A stretch of DNA of 44,090 nt from an uncultured Clostridia bacterium (GTDB lineage Bacteria > Bacillota > Clostridia > Christensenellales > UBA1242): positions 100,474 through 144,563 of the forward strand of contig CANRIT010000002.1 in NCBI GenBank assembly GCA_947630745.1. Reading direction: 5' to 3'. How positions within the stretch are numbered: position 1 is the stretch's first letter; each line of letters opens with the position of its first letter. The notes beneath the pieces were generated by a model. The model was not told the origin of the DNA. It ran no database searches and saw nothing but the letters and a program-made list of their open reading frames with translations. The position numbers and the translations under genes are program-made. Of this stretch, positions 20,296 to 27,645 are shown piece by piece.

Positions 20296-21522
20296 ATGTC
20301 ATTATTCAACACACTTAAAGAGAGAAATTTGTTATATCAAACCACCGATGAAGCGGCACTTAAAAAACTGCTTGACGGCAAAATTACTGTATACACCGGC
20401 ACCGACCCAACGGCAGATAGTTTGCATATTGGTCATTGCGTGCCATGCACTATTATGCGCAGATTTCAACAAGCCGGGCATAAGGTTATAATTTTGGTTG
20501 GCGGGGCAACAGCTGCGATTGGCGACCCTTCTGGCAAAACCGATATGCGCCCAATGCTTACAGGGCAGCAACTTGAACATAACATTGAAGGGATTAAGCG
20601 CGCATACAGCAAATTTTTGCGCTTTGATGGCGACAACCCTGCAATTATTGTTAATAATGCCGACTGGTTTAAGGGCTATGATTATGTAAATTTTATGCGC
20701 GATGTGGGCGTGCATTTTAATGTAAATCAAATGCTGTCTAACGAAATTTATTCTAAGCGCATAGAAGAAGGCGGACTTACCTTTTTTGAAATGGGCTACA
20801 TGCTTATGCAAGCATACGATTTTGTGCATTTAAACAAGGCTTATGGTTGCAATTTGCAATGGGGCGGCGCGGACCAGTGGGGCAACATTGTTGCTGGCAC
20901 TGAACTTGGCAGAAAATTAAACTTTGTTGACGGCAAAAATCGCGTTATGGTGGGTGCAACCAACCCACTTTTGCTTACCCCAGAGGGCAAAAAGATGGGC
21001 AAAACGGAAAAAGGCGCAATTTGGATTGATACTGACAAAATTTCCGCGTACGATTTTTATCAAGGGATATATCAAACGCCAGATGCGTGTGTGGAAATGA
21101 TGTTTGCGCTGTTCACTGACGACCCAATGGAAGAAGTGCGCAACCTTATAAAAACCGATATTGTGGGTGCAAAAAAGCGGCTTGCGTATGAAATTACAAA
21201 ATTTATCCGCGGGCAAAAAGATGCGGATGAGGCAAGTCAGATGAGTGCTAACCTTTTTGCAAATCAAACCATAGACAAATCAAATGCCCCTACCGCCCAT
21301 ATTGAAATAGCCGAGGGGGGTATGGGTGTGTTGGATGTGTTGCTAAACGCAAAATTTGTTTCTAGCAAAGGGGAAGCCCGTCGCTTAATTGAACAAAAAG
21401 GTATAAGTATGGATGGTGAAGTTATATCCGACCCAACTTTAAACATCTTAAAATCACAACTAAAAGACGGCATTTTATTCAAAAAAGGCAAAAAGAATTA
21501 TCTATTAATAAAATCCAAATAA
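20296..21522 (+). CDS. tyrS: Tyrosyl-tRNA synthetase
   Basis: YTGTDPTADSLHIGHCVP (HIGH motif), QWGGADQWGNIVAGTEL, KMGKTEKGAIW (KMSKS-like), C-terminal S4 domain. RBS AGGAG upstream of ATG 20296. Confidence 0.97.
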   Translation: MSLFNTLKERNLLYQTTDEAALKKLLDGKITVYTGTDPTADSLHIGHCVPCTIMRRFQQAGHKVIILVGGATAAIGDPSGKTDMRPMLTGQQLEHNIEGIKRAYSKFLRFDGDNPAIIVNNADWFKGYDYVNFMRDVGVHFNVNQMLSNEIYSKRIEEGGLTFFEMGYMLMQAYDFVHLNKAYGCNLQWGGADQWGNIVAGTELGRKLNFVDGKNRVMVGATNPLLLTPEGKKMGKTEKGAIWIDTDKISAYDFYQGIYQTPDACVEMMFALFTDDPMEEVRNLIKTDIVGAKKRLAYEITKFIRGQKDADEASQMSANLFANQTIDKSNAPTAHIEIAEGGMGVLDVLLNAKFVSSKGEARRLIEQKGISMDGEVISDPTLNILKSQLKDGILFKKGKKNYLLIKSK

Positions 21523-21560
21523 ATCTTAAAATTTGCAAAAAAATTTAAAATCAACATCAA

Positions 21561-21587
21561 AAAAGGCATACAAATATGCTTTTTTTG
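21561..21587 (+). terminator. Rho-independent terminator after tyrS
   Basis: GGCATA-CAAA-TATGC hairpin followed by TTTTTTTG. Confidence 0.7.
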
Positions 21588-21687
21588 TTTAAAGTTATTA
21601 AAAATTTTATTAGATATTTGTTAATTAAAAAATTTACAATACTTTATGTAAGAATATCTTTAAGCCTTATTTTAAAAATTTTTATTG

Positions 21688-21912
21688 TATACCCCTACTC
21701 CCTATATAGCAATAACAATATTTGTTAAAAAATTTAATTGTTTTTCATTATTCACAAAATTATAAAAAATTTTATTTATATACCCCCACTCCTTATATTG
21801 TAATAAAATATTTGTTAAAATATTTAATTGCTCTGTTTTTATTTTACAACTAACCGCCATTAGAAAAACAATTTTTTATTTATACCCCAATGCCCCATAT
21901 TATAATACATTT
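21688..21912. repeat. About 90-bp imperfect tandem repeat, ~2.3 copies, centred on TATACCCCnACTCC
   Basis: gtatacccctactccctatatagcaataacaatatttgttaaaaaatttaattg (21688-21740), atatacccccactccttatattgtaataaaatatttgttaaaatatttaattg (21778-21830), partial tataccccaatgccccatattataata (21881-21907). Confidence 0.75.
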
Positions 21913-22065
21913 AAAGCCAATCGTTCTGTCTTTCCTATAATTTATTATCAGATATCTTTATTACCTTATATTAACATCAATTTTTTAAAAAAATATAAAT
22001 ATTGTAGTTTTTTATTCTAAAATGTAAAATTCTTTATTTTTTTATAAAATCATATAAAAATAAAA

Positions 22066-22089
22066 AAAGATGCACATTTTTTGCATCTT
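22066..22089 (-). terminator. Rho-independent terminator after ychF
   Basis: AAGATGCA...TGCATCTT stem with a T-rich tail on the minus strand. Confidence 0.75.
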
Positions 22090-23182
22090 AAACATTAAAT
22101 TTAAACAACATTATATCGCCGTCTTGCACAACGTAGTCTTTCCCTGCGGAGATTATTTTACCCTTTTCTTTGCAAAGGTTGTAGTCGCCAAGTGAAATAA
22201 GGTCGTCATATTTCACCACATCGGCGCGGATAAACCCGCGTTCAAAGTCGGTGTGAATTTTGCCCGCCGCTTGTGGTGCAAGCGTGCCGCGTTTTATTGT
22301 CCATGCGCGCACTTCTTTTTCGCCCGCAGTTATAAAGCTTATCAGTCCAAGCAAATGATAACTTGCGCGGATAAGCTTATCAAGCCCAGAGCAGTCAATC
22401 CCCAGTTCTTGCTTAAACATTTCCCTATCCTCAGGGGGCATATTTATAAGCTCTTCTTCCGTTTTTGCACAAAGTGAAATCAGTTCCGCCCCCTCGCTGG
22501 CAGCAATTTCTTTCATCTTTTCCAAATTGCCACGCTGGAAATCGTCAATTGTGTCGCTTGTGTTGGCAACATAAATTATAGGTTTGCTTGTTATTAAAAA
22601 GAATCCGTCAACAATCTTTTGCTCTTCCTCTTTAAGTTTAAGCGTGCGCGCTGGCTTTTCTTGTTTTAAAAGTTCCAAAATTTTAGAAAGCAGTTCGTAT
22701 TCCTTCTGTGTTTGCAAATCTGCCCCGCCACCATTTACCACTTTTTTAATTTTGTCTATCCGCTTTGTTGCCGTTTCTATATCCGCCAAAATAAGTTCCA
22801 AATTAATTGTGTCAATATCGCGCAGCGGGTCCACACTGCCATCCACATGGATGATGTTATCGTTTACAAAACAGCGCACAACATAAACAATTGCGTCAAC
22901 TTCGCGTATATGGCTTAAAAACTTGTTGCCAAGCCCCGCGCCCTCGCTTGCGCCCTTAACCAAACCCGCAATATCCACAAATTCAATTTGCGCTGGCGTA
23001 ATTTTTTTGGTGTTGTACATTGCACCCAACTTTGTCAGCCTCTCATCCGCAACGTCAACCACCCCAACATTTGGTTCAATTGTGCAAAATGGAAAATTGG
23101 CGCTTTCCGCACCCGCTTTTGTTATTGCATTAAACAATGTGCTTTTGCCCACATTTGGCAAGCCCACAATACCAAGTTTCAT
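22088..23182 (-). CDS. ychF: Redox-regulated ATPase YchF (Obg-like P-loop GTPase family)
   Basis: MKLGIVGLPNVGKSTLFNAITKAGAESANFPFCTIEPNVG; FVDIAGLVKGASEGAGLGNKFLSHIREVDAI; C-terminal TGS-like domain ending VVQDGDIMLFKFNV. Confidence 0.97.
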   Translation of the reverse strand: MKLGIVGLPNVGKSTLFNAITKAGAESANFPFCTIEPNVGVVDVADERLTKLGAMYNTKKITPAQIEFVDIAGLVKGASEGAGLGNKFLSHIREVDAIVYVVRCFVNDNIIHVDGSVDPLRDIDTINLELILADIETATKRIDKIKKVVNGGGADLQTQKEYELLSKILELLKQEKPARTLKLKEEEQKIVDGFFLITSKPIIYVANTSDTIDDFQRGNLEKMKEIAASEGAELISLCAKTEEELINMPPEDREMFKQELGIDCSGLDKLIRASYHLLGLISFITAGEKEVRAWTIKRGTLAPQAAGKIHTDFERGFIRADVVKYDDLISLGDYNLCKEKGKIISAGKDYVVQDGDIMLFKFNV

Positions 23183-23562
23183 TTCAATCTCCGTTTTGTT
23201 AAAAATTCTTCATAATATTTTTTGGTTAATGGTTTAAACATATCGCTGTAACCACCCACCTTTTTGTAAAGTCCGTCAAAAATTTCGAATATCAAATTTT
23301 TTGGCGTACCATTTTTGATAGCGGTTTCTATAAATTCCATATATGATAGCCGATTTCCTTCATTTTCAAAAAACGCATCGGTTGTCGCTAATTCATAAAA
23401 CAATTCAAAATTATCCGCCAACAGATAATTAGGGAAACCTTCACTTACATCCATTTTGGGCAACATCTTGCAAAACAACATGGCAAGCTTATAGTCGTCC
23501 TTATCTTCATACCCCGTTTTATAGCGATTTTTATACGCCTTTTCAATTTTATCCTTTAACAT
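23179..23562 (-). CDS. Hypothetical protein, translationally coupled to ychF
   Basis: 127-aa ORF whose stop overlaps the ychF start by 4 nt (ATGA). Confidence 0.7.
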   Translation of the reverse strand: MLKDKIEKAYKNRYKTGYEDKDDYKLAMLFCKMLPKMDVSEGFPNYLLADNFELFYELATTDAFFENEGNRLSYMEFIETAIKNGTPKNLIFEIFDGLYKKVGGYSDMFKPLTKKYYEEFLTKRRLK

Positions 23563-23744
23563 ACAACCCTTCCAACATGCTATCGACTATTATTTTACAC
23601 CAAAACAAAAAAAATTTCAACTGTTTAAAAATTGTTTTTGCAAAAAGGATATTTTAATTTTTTAGTTCATAATTTAATTATTTTTCATTTTAAATTTATT
23701 TATATTTGTTTAATAATATCAGCAGTAAAAAAATATAATATTTT

Positions 23745-24542
23745 GTGGAATGGTTTAGGTATTTTGTTATTGGGCTGGTGCAGGGGTTGACTGAATTTCT
23801 GCCCGTGTCGTCAAGCGGACATATTGTGCTGTTTGGCTCGTTTTTTGATATGGACAACCTGCTGCTTATAAGTGTGGTTGCGCACCTTGGCACGCTGTTT
23901 GCCGTGTTGTTTTGTTACAGAAAAACATTATCAACGCTGTTTAAACAATTTTTTAGTGATGTTAACAACATTTTTCACAGGCGGAAAGTTGAAAAGAATT
24001 ATAACACCACCACATATTTAAATTTAATTTTTGCCACACTGCCAACTGTCGTTATAGTTTTGCTGTTTAACAAGTTTTTTGAAGATAGTTTTAACATTTC
24101 CAGCATAGTGTGGGGATTTTTGGTCTCGGCAATATTGTTGCTTGTCGCCGATTTAAAACCCGCAAACAACAAATATCTTAATAAAAAATCATCCGCAATT
24201 ATGGGCGTTGCGCAAGGGCTTGCCGTACTGCCCGGGATAAGCCGAAGCGGGACAACCCTTGTGGCGGGATTGTTTTTGGGCGTTGACAAACAAGAAGCGT
24301 TAAATTTTTCCTTTTTAATGAGCATTCCAATCATCCTTGCAAGCGGAATTTATGAGGGAATTGATTTAATAAAAAACCCAGTTGCAACAAACTTTTTAGG
24401 CATTGCTATTGTGTTTGTTTCGTCATTTATTTTTGGCATATTATCAATTAAATTAATGCTTAAAGTTGTAAAAAACAACCGCCTATACTATTTTAGTTTT
24501 TATCTAATATTTTTAAGCCTAATTCTACTTATCTTCTTTTAA
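23745..24542 (+). CDS. uppP: Undecaprenyl-diphosphatase UppP/BacA
   Basis: GLVQGLTEFLPVSSSGHIVL and GVAQGLAVLPGISRSGTTLVAGLFLG signature motifs; multi-TM. Confidence 0.95.
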   Translation: MEWFRYFVIGLVQGLTEFLPVSSSGHIVLFGSFFDMDNLLLISVVAHLGTLFAVLFCYRKTLSTLFKQFFSDVNNIFHRRKVEKNYNTTTYLNLIFATLPTVVIVLLFNKFFEDSFNISSIVWGFLVSAILLLVADLKPANNKYLNKKSSAIMGVAQGLAVLPGISRSGTTLVAGLFLGVDKQEALNFSFLMSIPIILASGIYEGIDLIKNPVATNFLGIAIVFVSSFIFGILSIKLMLKVVKNNRLYYFSFYLIFLSLILLIFF

Positions 24543-24643
24543 ATTATATACCATATAGGGGTATGTAAATTCAATCAAAAGTTTTACAAAACTTTTTTAG
24601 TTTTATCTAATAACCAGCATACTTTATAGGGGTATATAAAAAA

Positions 24644-24658
24644 ATGGGCTAATGCCCA
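24644..24658 (-). terminator. Rho-independent terminator after the lipoprotein gene
   Basis: TGGGC-TAAT-GCCCA hairpin with a T run on the minus strand. Confidence 0.75.
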
Positions 24659-24673
24659 AATTTTTATATAATT

Positions 24674-25600
24674 TTATTCAGTAACAATAGATTCGCCTTC
24701 AGCTTTGTTGCCAGTGTATTTTGTATTGTCTTTTACTGCTGCGCCTTCAAGTTTGGTTTCTTTGCCATCACCTTCGCCGTTGCGGATAAGAAGAGTGCCA
24801 ATATTACCTTTTTCGTGCGTGAAAGTTGCAGCATATGTACCATCGTATTCTACATAAACTTGTTCAATTTCGCCACCCTTTTGGATTAATTTACCTTGCT
24901 CTTCTTGCGTACCAGATGCGTTGGCATTTTTGAAGACTTTGCCAACCTTACCAGCAGAGATTGTTGCTTCAACTTCTGAGCCTAGCCACAAATCTTGCGA
25001 TGCTTTTCTATCATAAGATAATTCAGTATCACCTTTTTTAACTACTGTGTTGCCAGTTATGTTGCCAGATTTCATATCAAGCACTGATTTACCAGTGATG
25101 AACGCGCCCGCACCTTTGCCGCCTTCCAGTTTACCGCCAGTGATAGAGCTGCCTTCAATAACCAATTTGCAGTTGTCAAGGTAGATTACCCTTGCTTTGC
25201 TGTTGGCATTTAAGGTGCAATTTCTAATGCTGTAAACAAGGCCTTCCAATTGTGTTGCCGATTTCTTGCCAAATTCGAAAAGATGTTCGCCAGTAAATCC
25301 GTCAGATGCACTGATTGAATATTTATTAAGGCCATCAATGGTTATTGATTTGGTCTCGTCCATATCGATTGTTTCGTCAACAACCACATTTTTATGTAAT
25401 TCAATTGTGCCTTTGTCTGCAACTTTACCAAGTGCTTCAGCCCAGTCGTCACAAACAGTTTTTGTGCTATCAGCTGCCACCACAAGAATTTTGCCAGCGT
25501 ATTCGTCCTTTGGCTCAGTTTTGTCGCCACATGCAGCAAACAACATTCCGCCAGATGCCAAAAGTGTTACTGCTGCAGCAATTGTTAATTTTTTATTCAT
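24674..25600 (-). CDS. Putative lipoprotein, probable beta-helix fold
   Basis: Signal peptide with lipobox-like LFAAC followed by GDKTEP; body has short beta-helix-like motifs (ITIDGLNKYSI, LVYSIRNCTLNANSKARVIYLDNCKLVIEGSSITGGKL, KSGNITGNTV). Confidence 0.75.
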   Translation of the reverse strand: MNKKLTIAAAVTLLASGGMLFAACGDKTEPKDEYAGKILVVAADSTKTVCDDWAEALGKVADKGTIELHKNVVVDETIDMDETKSITIDGLNKYSISASDGFTGEHLFEFGKKSATQLEGLVYSIRNCTLNANSKARVIYLDNCKLVIEGSSITGGKLEGGKGAGAFITGKSVLDMKSGNITGNTVVKKGDTELSYDRKASQDLWLGSEVEATISAGKVGKVFKNANASGTQEEQGKLIQKGGEIEQVYVEYDGTYAATFTHEKGNIGTLLIRNGEGDGKETKLEGAAVKDNTKYTGNKAEGESIVTE

Positions 25601-25811
25601 TTTTCCCCCTTTTTTAAATACTACTAGTTATTATAAATAAAACCAACTAAATTATCCAATAATTTTACAAATTTTTTAAAAATATTTTCAAAATCATTAA
25701 AATTTAATACAATTTCAAGCAAAATCTCTTATCTTGGGCGGCAGTTTTTTAATTTATCCTTTTTTTAAGCTTGGCAAAACGAAAGATGGCATAAGTACGG
25801 GGGCTGGACTT

Positions 25812-25900
25812 CGGGGCGGGGTTGGCGCGCGCAAACGCGGTTTGCGCGCGGGGCGGTCGCTCGCCCCATGCGGCAACATGCCGCATCCAACCCCGCCCCG
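25812..25900. other. GC-rich four-way-junction (cruciform-like) element
   Basis: Perfect 14-bp outer stem CGGGGCGGGGTTGG/CCAACCCCGCCCCG encloses three adjacent hairpins: CGCGCGCAAAC-GCG-GTTTGCGCGCG (25826-25850), GGGCG..CGCCC (25851-25866), ATGCGGCA-ACA-TGCCGCAT (25868-25886), with at most one unpaired junction base. Confidence 0.85.
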
Positions 25901-25950
25901 CCCGTTCAACCGCCCGCCAAATCAAAAACAGGCATACAAAGTTCAAATAC

Positions 25951-25979
25951 TTGACAAAAATAAGGAAATATGATAATAT
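25951..25979 (+). promoter_or_regulatory. Sigma-A-type promoter for the structured RNA
   Basis: TTGACA (25951-25956), N17, TAATAT (25974-25979). Predicted TSS about 25986, immediately before the terminal-stem 5' strand at 25988. Confidence 0.8.
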
Positions 25980-25987
25980 ATTATTAT

Positions 25988-26552
25988 GAGGCGCAGTATC
26001 CTAGTCAACTATGCTATGTGAGGATGCCGAAATAAGCATCGCTGGCACAACTGTGAAGTTTCTGGTGTTGGCCTTGATTGCCCAAATTGGGGCTGGTGCT
26101 GGAAGTTAAGATTTTTGGGAGGTGTGTAACGGCATACATATTAAACCCCAATTATCGTGGAGACCTAAGTGGGTAAAAGCGGAAAGTCCGCAAATTCATA
26201 TTAGTGAAAATTTATCGCTTAGGATAAGAACCTACATTCGATGAAAGTTGGATGTAGTGTAGCCTGCTTTGAGTATCAAGTTGGGATTTAGCATAAACGC
26301 CTTTGGGTGAAGTACAAATCCAATCCCGCGTTGCTAATGAAATTCTTGCTGCAAAATAAAGATAAGCATGGCAGATGTTGTTAAGGAAATCTTCTAGGCT
26401 GTAATCGGCAATTTAGGGATTATAGTGTGGTCTAAGTGGCGATTCGGTGCAAGTTTTGCGTAAAGGGAAACCGCTTTGCTGGTAACGGCAAAGTGCAAAA
26501 TTGGGAAATCCAACCGAACCTATGCCGCAAGGTTTACTTAAATTGTCGCCTC
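25988..26552 (+). ncRNA. ole: Large structured RNA, probable OLE (ornate, large, extremophilic) RNA
   Basis: No long ORF. Terminal stem GAGGCG (25988-25993)/CGCCTC (26547-26552). Internal helices: CTACATTC/GGATGTAG (26232-26257), GGATTT/AAATCC (26284-26321), TTCGGT/ACCGAA (26443-26518), TTTTGC/GCAAAA (26454-26500), CTTTGCTG-GUAA-CGGCAAAG (26474-26493, GNRA loop). Directly upstream of an OapA-like gene; length matches the OLE class (~600 nt). Confidence 0.75.
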
Positions 26553-26641
26553 CAAATTTTAAATTTAAAGGGAAACCTTTGTAAATATTGAAAATTTTGC
26601 ACAAAAACAATAAAAAAATATTAAAAAATTAAAAGAAGAGT

Positions 26642-27544
26642 ATGGAAAACAAAAATTTAAACAAAAATAATGCGGACGAGCAGGAGACCCCTGCCCCGTA
26701 TTTTATTAATGAAAAAAGTGACGCAAAAACCAAAAATGTTTCAGCCAAAACTAAGAGTCAAAATCTAAAAATGTCAAAACAGGATAAAAACAAAAACACC
26801 CCCACCCAGTATAGTAAAAATAAAGATAAAATAAATAAACAGAATACCCCTATCCCTATCATAGGTGGAAAATTTAATAATGATATGGGTGAAAAAATAA
26901 ATAAGGTAAATAACGATACTAACAAAACTGAGCAGCCAAACAGCGCAAATAATTTTGGTAGTCAATCAGCAGAAAACAAAAGGGATAAAAAAGAAAAGCG
27001 CAAGCCAAAAACAAAAAAGCCAAAAGCGTGGGTGTGGATTGTTAAAGTATTTATTATGGCGGTGGGATTGTCGCTTGCGTTCAGTTTGCTTAGCGAATTT
27101 ACACTATCCAAAACAAACATTGCGGTTAGTATAGTTGTAATTTTGGTGTTTATTGCGGTTAGCATTGTGTTTGATATGCTTGGGCTTGCGGTGGCCTCCT
27201 GCCCTATTGAACCATTTACCGCCATGGCGGCGCGCAAAGTGGCTGGCAGCAAGTTGGCAATAAGTCTAATTAAAAACGCGGATAAAGTTAGTGCAATCTG
27301 TTGCGATGTTATTGGTGATGTTTGCGGAATTTTAGCCGGTGCGGGCGGAGCAAGTATACTTACCAAAATTGCATTATCCAGCAGCGGATTTATGCCTATT
27401 TTTGTGGCAAGTTTAATATCTGCCATAATCGCTGGGCTGACCATTGGCGGCAAAGCAAGTTTTAAACGCCTCGCCCGCGCCAAATCCAGCCCAATCACCC
27501 TAAAATTCGCCCAAGTTCTAAACCTATTTGTTCACAAAAAATAA
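26642..27544 (+). CDS. oapA: OapA-like OLE-RNA-associated membrane protein with long hydrophilic N-terminal extension
   Basis: C-terminal multi-TM domain with SIVFDMLGLAVASCPIEPFTAMAARKVAGSKLAISLIKNADKVSAICCDVIGDVCGILAGAGGA, resembling what I recall of OapA (DMxGLA, FxAMAxxKVxGxxxAxxxxxNAD, CNDVIGDIxGxxSG). Preceded by the structured RNA. Confidence 0.75.
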   Translation: MENKNLNKNNADEQETPAPYFINEKSDAKTKNVSAKTKSQNLKMSKQDKNKNTPTQYSKNKDKINKQNTPIPIIGGKFNNDMGEKINKVNNDTNKTEQPNSANNFGSQSAENKRDKKEKRKPKTKKPKAWVWIVKVFIMAVGLSLAFSLLSEFTLSKTNIAVSIVVILVFIAVSIVFDMLGLAVASCPIEPFTAMAARKVAGSKLAISLIKNADKVSAICCDVIGDVCGILAGAGGASILTKIALSSSGFMPIFVASLISAIIAGLTIGGKASFKRLARAKSSPITLKFAQVLNLFVHKK

Positions 27545-27568
27545 GTGGCACCGCCACTTGTTTTTTTA
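27543..27568 (+). terminator. Rho-independent terminator after oapA
   Basis: AAGTGGC-ACC-GCCACTT followed by GTTTTTTT. Confidence 0.85.
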
Positions 27569-27606
27569 TTGTCTTTTAATTTTTTGTTTATTTTGGGATT
27601 ATTTTT

Positions 27607-27627
27607 ACTTTTTATGGGATAAAAAGT
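27607..27627. repeat. Dispersed hairpin repeat, copy A
   Basis: ACTTTTTAT-GGG-ATAAAAAGT; extended match to the reverse complement of copy C at 40336-40356. Confidence 0.8.
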
Positions 27628-27645
27628 AACAAAAAACCAAATTAA

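Noticed and set aside
25734-25973. 79-aa plus-strand and 65-aa minus-strand ORFs across the GC-rich element
   Set aside because: Arg/Gly/Pro-rich translations of palindromic GC sequence; the four-way-junction structure explains the region better.
26179-26191. GGAAAGTCC resembling the conserved RNase P RNA CR-I motif (GAGGAAAGTCC)
   Set aside because: Here it is part of a local hairpin GCGGA-AAG-TCCGC. No matching CR-V partner (ACAGAA...) near the 3' end, the RNA is longer than typical RNase P RNA, and the OapA-like neighbour favours OLE.
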